Part shown: one piece after another, positions 1 to 9,803 of the stretch
How positions within the stretch are numbered: the first letter of the stretch is position 1
Layout: every line of letters begins with the position of its first letter
Assembly: GCF_002095475.1 (NCBI RefSeq)
Contig: NZ_MLFR01000006.1
Coordinates: forward strand, 62,001 to 126,000
Source of the DNA: Pantoea rwandensis
GTDB lineage: Bacteria > Pseudomonadota > Gammaproteobacteria > Enterobacterales > Enterobacteriaceae
DNA: 64,000 bases
Direction of reading: 5' to 3'
Made by a program: the position numbers and the translations under genes
The notes under the pieces: model-generated
What the model saw: only the letters and a program-made list of their open reading frames with translations
Databases searched by the model: none
Told to the model about the DNA's origin: nothing

Positions 1-492
1 GCCATGATCGAAGGCAGTGCGCTGGGAGGCGGATTTGAAGCGGCGCTGGCGCACCATTTCATTCTGGCACAGAACAGCGCTCGCATGGGCTTCCCAGAGA
101 TAGCCTTTAACCTGTTCCCCGGTATGGGAGGATACTCGCTGGTGGCGCGCCGCTCAGGCATGAAGTTAGCTGAAGAGCTGATTTGCGAAGGGGAGTCGCA
201 CAGTGCTGAGTGGTATGAGACGCGCGGCTTGGTCGACAAAGTCTTCCAGCCGGGTGACGCTTATCGTACCACGCGCACCTTTATCGATACCCTGCGTCCA
301 AAGTTGAATGGCGTACGTGCCATGCTGAAGGCACGTCAGCGCGTGCTACAGCTTTCACGAGCAGAGCTGATGGATATTACAGAAGATTGGGTGGATTACG
401 CCTTTACACTGGAGCCTAAAGACATTGCATACATGGAACGACTGGTACAGCTGCAGAACCGTCACAGCGCATCCCTGCGCAAAGCCGGATAA
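1..492 (+). CDS. rpfF: DSF-family signal synthase RpfF (5' end missing)
   Basis: This is the last 163 codons of a crotonase-fold protein; the start lies before the window, so about 125 N-terminal residues are missing compared with known RpfF proteins of about 290 residues. RpfF dehydrates and releases 3-hydroxyacyl-ACP to give cis-2-unsaturated fatty-acid signals (DSF/BDSF). The segments SALGGGFEAALAHH and MGFPEIAFNLFPGMG match the two RpfF stretches that carry the two catalytic glutamates, and both glutamates are present. The gene ends 12 bp from the end of the convergent receptor gene rpfR, the arrangement known from Cronobacter and Burkholderia, which makes the assignment much stronger than fold alone. 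A generic enoyl-CoA hydratase is the alternative, but the FNLFPGMG motif and the neighbour argue against it. Confidence 0.9.
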   Translation, partial: AMIEGSALGGGFEAALAHHFILAQNSARMGFPEIAFNLFPGMGGYSLVARRSGMKLAEELICEGESHSAEWYETRGLVDKVFQPGDAYRTTRTFIDTLRPKLNGVRAMLKARQRVLQLSRAELMDITEDWVDYAFTLEPKDIAYMERLVQLQNRHSASLRKAG

Positions 493-504
493 TCGAGACC
501 AGCG

Positions 505-2490
505 TTAAACGCGGGCAGGATGCTTAGCCAGCCAATGCCCGAGCTGTTCTGCGGGCATTGGTTTTGCATAATAATAACCCTGACGCCCATCGACACCGTT
601 TGTCAGTACGAATTTTTCTTCGGCTTTAGTTTCAATACCTTCAGCAATCACCTGTAGCTCAAGAGCTTTAGCCACCGCAACAATGGCGCGCACCAGAGAC
701 TGCGCAACCGGTTGTTTATTGATATTACGCACAAAACTTTGATCCAGCTTAATGGCATCAATGGGCACACGAGCGAGTTGGGAAAGCGAAGAGTAACCCG
801 TTCCAAAATCGTCGAGATGTACCTGAGCGCCCAACTCCTGAAACTGCTTCATCAACGTCAATGCGCCTGCTTCGTTCTCAATTAAGCAGCTTTCGGTGAG
901 TTCGATATCAATCGGACATTCCGTTAAACCCGCTTCGCTCAGCGCCTGCTTCAGGTCGCTGTAAATACTCTGGTCAATGAGCTGTTTCGCCGAAACATTT
1001 ACCGCCACGCGCAGATAGATGCCTTCGCTGCGCCATTTGATAATTTGTTGCAGTACATTCAACATCACCCAGCGTCCGAGAGGCACAATCAGCCCAGACT
1101 CTTCAGCGTAGGAGATAAAGTCACCTGGCGGGACCAGCCCGCGTTCGGGGGAGTTCCAGCGTACCAAGGCTTCAGCGCTGCGCACTTCGCCATCACCATC
1201 CAGTTTAGGTTGGTAGTAGACCACCAGCTGTTCCAGTTCCAGTGCTTTACGCAGGTTAGTATCAAGCCAGAGATACTCGAAAACGCGTTGGTTCATCTCA
1301 TTGGCAAACACGCAGAATTTGCCGCGCCCATTCTCCTTGGCGTGGTACATCGCGGTATCGGCATTGCGAATCAAGCTTTCTCGATCTTCGCCATGCAATG
1401 GGGCGAGGGCGATACCGATTGAGCAACCGCTGTAAACTTCGATCAGGCCGATTCTGAACGGCTGGCGCAAACGCTCCAGAATACGAGAAGCCATGGCTTC
1501 CAGTGCGGCTTGGCTGGTGTGCTCCGCCAGCACCACGAATTCGTCACCGCCCAAACGAGCCAGCGTTTGATCTTTGCCCAGACAGCTAAGTATCGCCAAC
1601 GACACGGCCTGTAACAGCTGGTCGCCGAACATATGGCCGTAGGCGTCATTGACCTTCTTGAAATTGTCTAAATCGAGATAAACGACACCGGTTTGACTAC
1701 CATTTGCCAGTTCCAGTGCCAGACTAATCTGCTGGTGGATGGCGTTGCGGTTAGGTAAACCGGTGACGGTATCGGTATTGGCCAGGACTCTCAGACGTTC
1801 CTGAGCGCGTCGTTCCTCGGTAATATCCGTTCCTGAACAGATGAGGAAAATTTCATTTTTCCCACTACCACTGTGAACAAACTTATTACGAAACAGAAAC
1901 AGTCGCTGGCCTTTTCTGGTTTTGATCCAGCGCTCCACTTCGTACGAATTACCGTCACGAAAGAACCCGGCAATGTTGCGCCGTGAAGCTTGCGCTTCTT
2001 GCTTGGTCATAAACAGTTGGAACACGTTACGTCCGATAACTTCCTGTTCTTTCAGGCCGGTATACTCTTCGCTTAACCGATTAAAACGCTGGATATTGCC
2101 GCGTTGGTCAAGGATTACAATCACGGAGTTGGCTTCAGACACAACCTGTTCGGCAAAGGACAAACCCAGCGTCAAATCACGCGCCACCGAAGAGGTGTCG
2201 CCCCATGCGGAAGAGGTGCCCGCCCAGGTGGACTGGTTGACTTTACGGCCGACGAAGTGCATCGGCACCGGCGAGCCATGCAGGGAAAGCGTCAGGTTGA
2301 TGCTAGAGGTGATCACAGTCATCGCGCGTAGAAGACTGGCTTGCGCGGGAGTAAGGGGGACCGCCAGATTGGTATTGGCGTTCTCATCTTCGGCAAAATG
2401 CAGAGCATCGCTATCTGAAGTTAATCGCCAATGAGGGCTGGTTGTGCCAAACAAGGTGTATAGCAACGTTTGCCCTTGTTCATCGGTCAT
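505..2490 (-). CDS. rpfR: RpfR/PdeR: PAS-GGDEF-EAL cyclic-di-GMP phosphodiesterase and BDSF receptor
   Basis: A 661-residue protein, the same length as E. coli PdeR (Gmr/YciR). The order is an N-terminal RpfF-interaction region (about 1-95), PAS (about 105-225, which binds the fatty-acid signal in studied RpfR proteins), GGDEF (intact GGDEF motif near residue 310) and EAL (intact EALVRW and DDFGTGYSSL). In the studied family, BDSF binding stimulates c-di-GMP hydrolysis and so lowers biofilm formation. An in-frame ATG lies 37 codons upstream at 2601, but the start at 2490 is preferred: it has a GGAGGAA ribosome site 6 bases upstream and gives the family N-terminus. Both catalytic motifs look intact, so dual synthesis and hydrolysis is possible. 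It converges on rpfF. Confidence 0.95.
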   Translation of the reverse strand: MTDEQGQTLLYTLFGTTSPHWRLTSDSDALHFAEDENANTNLAVPLTPAQASLLRAMTVITSSINLTLSLHGSPVPMHFVGRKVNQSTWAGTSSAWGDTSSVARDLTLGLSFAEQVVSEANSVIVILDQRGNIQRFNRLSEEYTGLKEQEVIGRNVFQLFMTKQEAQASRRNIAGFFRDGNSYEVERWIKTRKGQRLFLFRNKFVHSGSGKNEIFLICSGTDITEERRAQERLRVLANTDTVTGLPNRNAIHQQISLALELANGSQTGVVYLDLDNFKKVNDAYGHMFGDQLLQAVSLAILSCLGKDQTLARLGGDEFVVLAEHTSQAALEAMASRILERLRQPFRIGLIEVYSGCSIGIALAPLHGEDRESLIRNADTAMYHAKENGRGKFCVFANEMNQRVFEYLWLDTNLRKALELEQLVVYYQPKLDGDGEVRSAEALVRWNSPERGLVPPGDFISYAEESGLIVPLGRWVMLNVLQQIIKWRSEGIYLRVAVNVSAKQLIDQSIYSDLKQALSEAGLTECPIDIELTESCLIENEAGALTLMKQFQELGAQVHLDDFGTGYSSLSQLARVPIDAIKLDQSFVRNINKQPVAQSLVRAIVAVAKALELQVIAEGIETKAEEKFVLTNGVDGRQGYYYAKPMPAEQLGHWLAKHPARV

Positions 2491-2614
2491 GGAAACTTCC
2501 TCCGGGGAAATGCTCAGCAGGCGGTATCTCATTATTTTAGCAACAGTATTCAACCTCCTGCGCCAGCACAAGATGCAAATCGAATATATTTTTGTTTTCA
2601 CTAAAGAATGGCAC

Positions 2615-2638
2615 GAAAAAGCCCCGAAAATCGGGGCT
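2615..2638 (-). terminator. Rho-independent terminator after the ybdD-like gene
   Basis: A GCCCCGATTTTCGGGGC hairpin followed by a T run on the minus strand, beginning 8 bp after the stop of the ybdD-like gene. It separates that transcript from rpfR. Confidence 0.85.
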
Positions 2639-2645
2639 CAAAAGT

Positions 2646-2942
2646 TTAGCACGGACACTTGCCAAGTTTGCCTGCCTGGCTCGGAAAACGCGCTTCAAGG
2701 CAGTGGCGATGGAAAGCACGTTCATCCATTGGCGGCTGCTCTGGATGATGTTCACGCATATGTTTCAGATAAGTTTGATAGTCGTGAACACCAACCATTA
2801 AGCGAAAACTTTGCTGTAATCCCTGCCAGATACGCTGCCAGCGATTAAGAGTTTGCCCAGCCGCCTCGGTTACGATCGGTAAGCAGTGCTTGATATGCCA
2901 GTCACCAATGGGTTTTCTCCAGCGTAAAATGGACTCAGACAT
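2646..2942 (-). CDS. YbdD/YjiX-family small protein (DUF466)
   Basis: A 98-residue protein. The C-terminal half carries the YbdD/YjiX signature (MVGVHDYQTYLKHMREHHPE, then P-M-D-E, then a Cys-containing tail KCPC). E. coli members are about 65-67 residues and are encoded directly after the CstA or BtsT transporters; their function is poorly defined but they are linked to transporter activity. This copy has an extra Trp/Arg-rich N-terminal region of about 40 residues. The start at 2942 has a strong GGAGGTGCGAA site and overlaps the end of the transporter gene by 8 bp, so the two are translationally coupled. An upstream in-frame start at 2996 lies well inside the transporter gene and is less likely. 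Confidence 0.8.
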   Translation of the reverse strand: MSESILRWRKPIGDWHIKHCLPIVTEAAGQTLNRWQRIWQGLQQSFRLMVGVHDYQTYLKHMREHHPEQPPMDERAFHRHCLEARFPSQAGKLGKCPC

Positions 2943-5001
2943 TTCGCACCTCCTTACGCAGCGAAACCTCAGACTCATGTGTGGTCGGCAGGTCACTGCG
3001 CAGCGCTCGGCGGATCACAAAGAAGGCAGAAATCAGCATGGTGACGGCCACCAGCATAAAGAAGCCGCACAGGGCCGCGTTTATTTGATTGCTAAACACG
3101 ATAGTTTGCATATCCGCGACGGTCTTGGCCGGGGCAATGATCACACCCTCATCAATACCCTTACGGAACTTGTTGGCTTGTGCAAGAAAACCAATGGACG
3201 GCTTTTCATGGAAAATCTTCTGCCAGCCGGCGGTCATGGATGTCACGAACAGCCAGGCTGTCGGTAAAATTGTCACCCACGCGTAACGCTGTTTTTTCAT
3301 TTTGAACAGCACGACTGTACCCAGAATCAGCGCCATTGAAGCCAGCATCTGGTTACCGATACCAAACAGCGGCCAGAGGGTGTTGATGCCGCCCAGAGGG
3401 TCGACCACGCCCTGATACACAAAGAATCCCCAACCTGCCACAGCCACGGTAGTACCGGCCATATTCCCTAACCAGGAACGGTTGTTGGCCATAGAGGGGA
3501 CGACAGTACCGACAAGGTCTTGCACCATAAAACGACAGGCGCGAGTACCCGCATCTACCGCTGTCAAAATGAACAGCGCTTCAAACAGAATGGCGAAGTG
3601 ATACCAAAAGGCCATCATCACGCGGCTGTTAAACACTTCGGTAATGATGTGTGCCATGCCCACCGCAAAGGTCGGTGCGCCCCCGGCGCGTGACAACACC
3701 GTGCTTTCACCCACATCACGGGCAATGCCGCTCAGCATCTCTGGCGTCACTACAAAGCCCCAACCGTTAATGACCTGTGAGGCGCTCTCCACGGTTGTTC
3801 CGATCAGCGCGGCGGGTGAGTTCATGGCGAAGTAGACGCCGGGGTCAAGCACCGATGCACAAATCAGCGCCATAATCGCCACGAAGGACTCCATCAGCAT
3901 GGCGCCATAGCCGATAAAGCGAATGTGGCTCTCGCGTTCAACCAGTTTTGGCGTGGTTCCGCTGGAAACCAGCGCATGGAAACCGGAGATCGCGCCACAG
4001 GCGATGGTGATAAACAGGAACGGGAACAACGCGCCAGAGAATACCGGTCCGCTGCCGTCAATGAATTTGGTGACGGCGGGCATCTTCAGCTCTGGCATGG
4101 CGAACAGAATACCCACCGCGAGACCAATAATGACGCCGATTTTCAGGAAGGTTGAGAGGTAGTCACGTGGGGCCAGCAGCAGCCATACCGGCAATGAAGA
4201 GGCGACAAAGCCGTAGATCACCAGCACCCACGTCAGTTCCGTGCCCTTCAGCGTGAAAAGAGGGCCCCAGTAAGGATCGGCAGCGACATCACCACCATAA
4301 ATAATCGCCGCCATCATCAGGACAAAACCAATAATCGAGACTTCAGCAATTTTTCCGGGGCGTAGGTAACGCATATACACGCCCATAAACAGCGCGATCG
4401 GAATCGTGGCGGCGATAGTAAACAGGCCCCACGGGCTGTTAGCCAGCGCTTTTACTACCACCAGCGCCAGCGCAGACAGAATGATGATCATCACGCCAAG
4501 CGCCCCCAGCATGGTGACCACGCCGGCAAAAGAACCGAGTTCCTGACGTGCCATTTCACCCAGTGAACGACCGTCGCGGCGAGTCGAGATGAACAGAATA
4601 AGGAAATCCTGCACGGCACCCGCCAGCATCACACCCACCAATATCCAGATAGTGCCAGGCAGAAAACCCATCTGTGCGGCGAGGATGGGCCCCACCAGCG
4701 GGCCAGCGCCGGCTATTGCGGCAAAGTGGTGACCAAACAGCACCCATTTGTTAGTGGGAACATAGTCGAGGCCGTCATTCAGGCGCTCAGCGGGGGTACG
4801 GCGACGATCATCCAGCTCGAAAATACGTTCTGCGATAAACAGGCTGTAAAAGCGATAGGCAATGCTGTAGCAGGCAACGGATGCAATCACCAACCAGATG
4901 GCGTTGACGTGTTCGCCTCGGCTCAGCGCCAGCATGGCAAACGCACCCGCACCAATTAACGCCACCGCTAACCAGATTAAACCGGTTTTGACGTTGTTCA
5001 T
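2935..5001 (-). CDS. CstA-family peptide/pyruvate transporter
   Basis: A 688-residue, very hydrophobic inner-membrane protein with the carbon starvation CstA fold. It shows near-identical blocks shared by CstA and BtsT, such as VLFGHHFAAIAGAGPLVGP, FLFITIACGAISGFHAL, SSGTTPK, AILFEALFILTAVDAGTR and QGVVDPLGGINTLWPLFG. E. coli CstA (701 residues) and BtsT/YjiY (716) take up pyruvate and possibly peptides. From the sequence I cannot choose between them, so no symbol is given. The ATG at 5001 follows AGGAG. The gene forms an operon with the overlapping ybdD-like gene. In E. coli rnb and pdeR are adjacent; here this pair sits between them, so it is an insertion relative to that layout. Confidence 0.9.
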   Translation of the reverse strand: MNNVKTGLIWLAVALIGAGAFAMLALSRGEHVNAIWLVIASVACYSIAYRFYSLFIAERIFELDDRRRTPAERLNDGLDYVPTNKWVLFGHHFAAIAGAGPLVGPILAAQMGFLPGTIWILVGVMLAGAVQDFLILFISTRRDGRSLGEMARQELGSFAGVVTMLGALGVMIIILSALALVVVKALANSPWGLFTIAATIPIALFMGVYMRYLRPGKIAEVSIIGFVLMMAAIIYGGDVAADPYWGPLFTLKGTELTWVLVIYGFVASSLPVWLLLAPRDYLSTFLKIGVIIGLAVGILFAMPELKMPAVTKFIDGSGPVFSGALFPFLFITIACGAISGFHALVSSGTTPKLVERESHIRFIGYGAMLMESFVAIMALICASVLDPGVYFAMNSPAALIGTTVESASQVINGWGFVVTPEMLSGIARDVGESTVLSRAGGAPTFAVGMAHIITEVFNSRVMMAFWYHFAILFEALFILTAVDAGTRACRFMVQDLVGTVVPSMANNRSWLGNMAGTTVAVAGWGFFVYQGVVDPLGGINTLWPLFGIGNQMLASMALILGTVVLFKMKKQRYAWVTILPTAWLFVTSMTAGWQKIFHEKPSIGFLAQANKFRKGIDEGVIIAPAKTVADMQTIVFSNQINAALCGFFMLVAVTMLISAFFVIRRALRSDLPTTHESEVSLRKEVRNV

Positions 5002-5184
5002 GAGTTAACTCCTTGTAGAGACCGGGAAAATAAGCGATCGGATACAACAAGTTAAAAGTAATGTAATGAATTGTTAACGACAGGGATTCGGATCAGAAGT
5101 GTGAAGCAGAAGACAAATTTAACATTTGCTATGAGGGACAGGAGAAATTGCGGGATAACAGAGGTTATCCGCCGGGTTTCATGC

Positions 5185-7119
5185 TCAGGCAGCAGGGCGC
5201 GCCACGACACTACGGGTTTCCATGCGCACTTCAGCAAGGGTTACATCGATAATGTCAGTGACGCGGTAGGCCACTTCACCTTTAATCTGCACCGTGCCGC
5301 TCTCTTGTGAGCACACCAGCTCATCACGCACCGCGTGAATAAACGGAGCAGGGATAAAGGCAACAGCACCATTTTCCAACAGACGCACACGCATACCACC
5401 ACGAGACACATCCATGATCTCCGCGCTGAACTTGCGGTCGGTGCCCGCAAAGGGAGAGAGAAAGCGTGCATACAGCCAGTCGCCGACGTCACGCTCAGCC
5501 ATGCGGTTCAGGCGACGGCGCTCACTCATAATGGTGGTGACATCGTCATTTGGACGCGCAATGCTATCGCCACGCACAATCGCCTTAAGCAGACGGTGGT
5601 TGATCATGTCGCCGAACTTACGAATAGGCGAAGTCCAGGTAGCGTAAGCGTCGAGGCCAAGACCAAAGTGTGGTCCAGGCTCGGTGCCGACTTCGGCGAA
5701 ACTCTGGAAGCGGCGGATACGGCTGTCGAGGTATTGCGTTGGCTGTGCATCGAGTTCACGACGCAACTGACGGAAACCTTCCAGCGTGGTGATCGCCTGC
5801 GGGTCAACGGTAATACCGTGTCCGGCCAGCACGCCAGCAGCCTGCTCAGCGTTCGCCAGATCAAAACCGCTGTGCAGGTTGTAGATACCGAAGCCCAGCT
5901 TTTCCTGCAGCACTTTGGCCGCACAGATGTTCGCCAGAATCATCGATTCTTCAACGATGCGGTTGGCAATGCGACGCGGCTCGGAAATGATATCCAGCAC
6001 TTCGCCTTTTTCACCCAATACAAAGCGGTAATCAGGACGATCTTTGAATACCAGCGCGTGAGTTTGACGCCACTCGCTGCGCGCCAGACAAACACGATGC
6101 AACAGACGAATCTGCTCGGCAATCGCCTCGTTCTCTGGCTGCCAGCTTCCTGCGTTTTCCAGCCAGTCCGACACTTCGTCATAAACCAGCTTGGCTTTAG
6201 ATTCGATCCAGGCTGCGAAGAAGTGAATTTCGCCTGTTACGCTGCCATCTGGCGTCAGTGTGACGCGGCAAGCCAGCGCCGGACGACGAACATGTGGGCG
6301 CAACGAACAAATATCATCGGACAGTTCGCGCGGCAGCATCGGGATATTGAAGCCCGGCAGATAGTTGGTGAAGGCGCGTTTCGACGCTAACTTATCCAGC
6401 TCACTGCCTTCTGCCACGTAAGCGGTGGGATCCGCAATGGCAATCGTCAGTAATAAGTTGCCGTCGGTTTTTTCTTCAACATACAACGCATCATCCATAT
6501 CTTCAGTGCTGGCACTGTCGATGGTCACGAAGTTGAGAGCCGTCAGATCTTCACGCTGCAGGTGTTCGTCCAGCATTTCGCCGAAGCCCACTTCTGGCGC
6601 TTCGCGTTCCAGATTATGGCGTGACAGCGTGACCCACCACGGCGCGAGGTGATCGTCCGCGGTGACAATAAATTCGGTGAGTTCAGCATAGAAACCACGA
6701 TCGCCTTTCAGCGGATGGCGGCGCATCTCTGCGACTGCCCAGTCGCCGTTCTGGAAATCATGCGTCACATCACGCGCCGCACGGCACTGAATGGCATCTT
6801 TAAGCAAAGGATGATCCGGCACAATCGACAGACGGTCGTCTTTTTTTTGCACCCGGCCAACAAAGCGGGTCAGGAAAGGCTCAATCAGGGTTTCCGGCTC
6901 AGCGCTCTCGCGATCTTTATCAGTGTGGATCACCGCAGAAATACGGTCACCGTGCATCACTTTTTTCATCTGCGGAGGGGGAATGAAGTAGCTTTTTTGA
7001 CCATCGACTTCAAGGAAGCCAAAGCCTTTTTCCGTGCCTTTCACAACACCTTCGGCGCGCGGGGTTTGCGCGTGAAGCTTCTCTTTAAGCTGCGCGAGCA
7101 GCGGGTTATCCTGGAACAT
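5185..7119 (-). CDS. rnb: Exoribonuclease II
   Basis: A 644-residue protein, exactly the length of E. coli RNase II, which degrades single-stranded RNA 3' to 5' in the cytoplasm. N-terminal cold-shock-type RNA-binding domains (about 1-170) precede the RNB catalytic domain, whose Mg-binding aspartates are in [16 protein letters not shown] (around residues 201-210), and a C-terminal S1 domain. The tyrosine and arginine motifs of the active site region ([15 protein letters not shown]) are present. No strong Shine-Dalgarno is visible before the ATG at 7119, but the N-terminus [12 protein letters not shown] matches the family. In E. coli the order is yciW-rnb-pdeR; here accessory genes are inserted on both sides. 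Confidence 0.97.
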   Translation of the reverse strand: MFQDNPLLAQLKEKLHAQTPRAEGVVKGTEKGFGFLEVDGQKSYFIPPPQMKKVMHGDRISAVIHTDKDRESAEPETLIEPFLTRFVGRVQKKDDRLSIVPDHPLLKDAIQCRAARDVTHDFQNGDWAVAEMRRHPLKGDRGFYAELTEFIVTADDHLAPWWVTLSRHNLEREAPEVGFGEMLDEHLQREDLTALNFVTIDSASTEDMDDALYVEEKTDGNLLLTIAIADPTAYVAEGSELDKLASKRAFTNYLPGFNIPMLPRELSDDICSLRPHVRRPALACRVTLTPDGSVTGEIHFFAAWIESKAKLVYDEVSDWLENAGSWQPENEAIAEQIRLLHRVCLARSEWRQTHALVFKDRPDYRFVLGEKGEVLDIISEPRRIANRIVEESMILANICAAKVLQEKLGFGIYNLHSGFDLANAEQAAGVLAGHGITVDPQAITTLEGFRQLRRELDAQPTQYLDSRIRRFQSFAEVGTEPGPHFGLGLDAYATWTSPIRKFGDMINHRLLKAIVRGDSIARPNDDVTTIMSERRRLNRMAERDVGDWLYARFLSPFAGTDRKFSAEIMDVSRGGMRVRLLENGAVAFIPAPFIHAVRDELVCSQESGTVQIKGEVAYRVTDIIDVTLAEVRMETRSVVARPAA

Positions 7120-7198
7120 AATTTATTTAGTTTCGTGGCCTAAGAGCGGTGGACAGTTTTACGCGAATCAGGCCCGCGCGGCAAGGCCAAAACAGGCT

Positions 7199-7223
7199 AA
7201 AAAGCCGCTTTACGCGGCTTTTT
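7199..7223 (-). terminator. Terminator after the ydeP-like gene
   Basis: The hairpin AAGCCGCGTAAAGCGGCTT with flanking A and T runs lies about 20 bp downstream of the stop of the ydeP-like gene on the minus strand. It has A/T runs on both sides, but only the minus-strand gene leads into it. Confidence 0.85.
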
Positions 7224-7245
7224 ACCTTCTAATAACGCTGAGGAC

Positions 7246-9561
7246 TTAGGCGATGCGCTGCGTAGGAAGAGCCGCAGTTAATGCCAGCTTCACCGGCACC
7301 GATTTCGAGGTCGGTGTCCCGCTGCCGTCACCGTAGCTGGAGAGCGGCACCAGCGGGTTGGTTTCCGGATAATAGGCCGCGAGGTTACCGCGCGGAATGT
7401 TATACGGCACCAGCTTGAAGCCACTCACCCGACGCGTCAGGCCATCATTCCACAGCGTTTCAATATCCACCAACTGGCCTTCGCTGAAGCCGAGTGACGC
7501 CATATCATCCGGATGGATAAACACCACTTCACGCTGGCCATATACGCCGCGATAACGGTCATCGAGGCCGTAAATCGTGGTGTTGTATTGGTCATGCGAA
7601 CGCAACGTCTGCAGCGTGAACGGCACTTCAACATCATTGCCCAGCTGCGGGAACAGCGAGGTTGGCAGGGCTGCCGCGCTGAACTCCGCCAGTTTGCTTG
7701 GCGTGTTGAAACGCAACTCTGCGGCAGCACTACCGAGGTAGAATCCGCCAGGAATATCACATTTGATATTGAAGTCGGCAAAGCCTGGAATGGTGGCGCC
7801 GATGTGATCGCGGATCACATTGTAATCATCCGCCATGCCCAACCAGTCAATCTTGTCACTGCCCAGCGTGGCGTGGGCAATACCGGCAACAATCGCGGTT
7901 TCGGAGCGCTGCGTGTCTGCCAGTGGGATTCCCACGCCTTCTGAGGCGTGCACCATGCTGAAAGAGTCTTCAACGGTGATGAACTGATTACCGCTGGCCT
8001 GACGATCGCGTTCCGTACGGCCCAGCGTCGGCAGAATCAATCCTTCGTGGCCTGGCACCAAATGGCTGCGGTTCAGTTTGGTGCTGATGTGCACCGTTAA
8101 ACCGCAGTGCTGCAGCGCTTCTTCTGTTACCGGTGAATCCGGCGCAGCCGCTGCCAGATTACCCCCCAGGGCAATCAGCACTTTGACTTCATCACGCAGC
8201 ATCGCACCCAGCGCTTCAACGGTGTTGTGGCCGTGTTCACGCGGCGGTTCGAAATCGAAATGCGCGCCCAGTGCATCAAGGAACGGCTTATTGGGTTTCT
8301 CGTCGATCCCCATGGTGCGGTTGCCCTGCACATTACTGTGACCGCGTACCGGACACAGGCCAGCCCCTTTTTTGCCCAGCTGACCAAACAGCAGCTGCAG
8401 GTTGGTGATTTCACGGACGGTATCAACCGAATGCTTATGCTGAGTCACCCCCATCGCCCAGGTGATGATGATGCGCTCAGCGCTCTGGTAGATTGCCGCC
8501 GCTTCTCGGATCTGTGCTTCGCTCAGACCGGATTGACGCACGATATCGTCCCAGCGAGTGTTATCTACGGCAGTCAGGTAACGCTCAATGCCATGGGTGT
8601 TGGCATCAATAAATGCCTGATCAAAAATACCCGGTTCACCCGCGGCTAAACGTTCACGCTGCACTTCCAGCAGGGTTTTCACCATGCCGCGAATCGCCGC
8701 CATGTCACCGCCAAGATTTGGCTGGTAATAGGCAGAGCTAATCGTACCCGCTTTGGAGGTGACGATTTCCAGCGGTTTTTGCGGATCGGCAAAACGCTCC
8801 AGCCCGCGCTCGCGCAGCGTATTAAACGTGACAATTTTGGCACCGTGATCGGCCGCGTGGCGCAGGCTGTGCAGCATGCGTGGATGGTTAGTCCCTGGAT
8901 TCTGGCCGATAACGAAAATCGCATCTGCGTGGTCAAAGTCATCCAGGCGGATGGTGCCTTTACCAACGCCAATACTGCGTTTCAAGCCGGTGCCGCTGGC
9001 TTCATGGCACATGTTGGAACAGTCAGGGAAGTTATTGGTGCCCATCACGCGGCCAAACAGCTGGTAAAGCCATGAGGCTTCGTTACTGGCGCGACCGGAA
9101 GTATAAAGCTCCATCTGGTCGGGATGATCCATTGCCTTAAGATGTCGGGCAATCATCGCCAACGCATCATCCCAGCTAATCGGTTCATAGTGATCGGTGG
9201 CGCTGTTGTAGCGCATCGGATGCGTCAGGCGTCCCTGATACTCAAGGAAATAGTCGCTCTGTTGGTAAAGTGTACTCACGCTGTGTTGAGCAAAAAATTC
9301 AGGCTCAACCACGCGGCGGGTGGCTTCCCAGGTCACGGCTTTCGCGCCGTTCTCACAGAAACTAAACGTACTTTTGTTGTCGTCGCCCCATGCACAACCT
9401 GGGCAGTCAAAGCCGCGAGCTTTATTCATGCGCATCAAGTTACGCATATTTTTCAGGGCAGCTTTACTATCAAGGACAAAACGGGTGGTGGCTTCCAAAG
9501 AACCCCAGCCGCCAGCAGCGGCACGGTAGGGCTGAATTTTACGTTTAAATTTCATAGTCAT
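7246..9561 (-). CDS. ydeP: YdeP-like molybdopterin oxidoreductase (FdhF family)
   Basis: A 771-residue cytoplasmic protein of the formate-dehydrogenase-alpha/YdeP type. An N-terminal FDCPGCAWGD segment (about residue 53) is followed by the molybdopterin-binding core (YTSGRASNEASWLYQLF, FVIGQNPGTNHPRML, VRGHSNVQGNRTMG) and a C-terminal molydopterin-dinucleotide-binding domain (YGLDDRYRGVYGQREVVFIHPDD). E. coli YdeP (759 residues) contributes to acid resistance, but its substrate is unknown. The symbol marks homology only. Two in-frame ATGs (9561 and 9555) are equally plausible; neither has a clear Shine-Dalgarno. The gene lies between rnb and a PTS gene, in a block absent at this site in E. 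coli. No dedicated accessory fdhD gene is adjacent. Confidence 0.85.
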   Translation of the reverse strand: MTMKFKRKIQPYRAAAGGWGSLEATTRFVLDSKAALKNMRNLMRMNKARGFDCPGCAWGDDNKSTFSFCENGAKAVTWEATRRVVEPEFFAQHSVSTLYQQSDYFLEYQGRLTHPMRYNSATDHYEPISWDDALAMIARHLKAMDHPDQMELYTSGRASNEASWLYQLFGRVMGTNNFPDCSNMCHEASGTGLKRSIGVGKGTIRLDDFDHADAIFVIGQNPGTNHPRMLHSLRHAADHGAKIVTFNTLRERGLERFADPQKPLEIVTSKAGTISSAYYQPNLGGDMAAIRGMVKTLLEVQRERLAAGEPGIFDQAFIDANTHGIERYLTAVDNTRWDDIVRQSGLSEAQIREAAAIYQSAERIIITWAMGVTQHKHSVDTVREITNLQLLFGQLGKKGAGLCPVRGHSNVQGNRTMGIDEKPNKPFLDALGAHFDFEPPREHGHNTVEALGAMLRDEVKVLIALGGNLAAAAPDSPVTEEALQHCGLTVHISTKLNRSHLVPGHEGLILPTLGRTERDRQASGNQFITVEDSFSMVHASEGVGIPLADTQRSETAIVAGIAHATLGSDKIDWLGMADDYNVIRDHIGATIPGFADFNIKCDIPGGFYLGSAAAELRFNTPSKLAEFSAAALPTSLFPQLGNDVEVPFTLQTLRSHDQYNTTIYGLDDRYRGVYGQREVVFIHPDDMASLGFSEGQLVDIETLWNDGLTRRVSGFKLVPYNIPRGNLAAYYPETNPLVPLSSYGDGSGTPTSKSVPVKLALTAALPTQRIA

Positions 9562-9803
9562 TGCAGGCTTATTGTTTATGAATTGTTATCAGAATATGAC
9601 TTCTGTTGGGGGAAAGTGTGCGACTGACAGCAAAAGTTGTCTAATTGAATGGTTTAATGGTGCGATAGACAGCGTTTATCGCTCAGAAGGATGCTGAAGC
9701 GTGACGCAGTTAAAATTTTATTGGCTGATTGACCGCCCAAAGACGTGCAATGCCGATAACTGACTAATAATTGCTCTTTCAATTGAGGAAAGGGCGCACC
9801 TCC

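Noticed and set aside
5153..5170. GGATAAC-AGAG-GTTATCC hairpin after rnb as a terminator
   Set aside because: The 7-bp stem has no T run on the minus strand and is A/T-rich, so it was not listed as a feature.
5335..6390. A 351-codon open frame antisense to rnb
   Set aside because: It lies wholly opposite a highly conserved essential-type gene and reads as a compositional shadow without any family motif.
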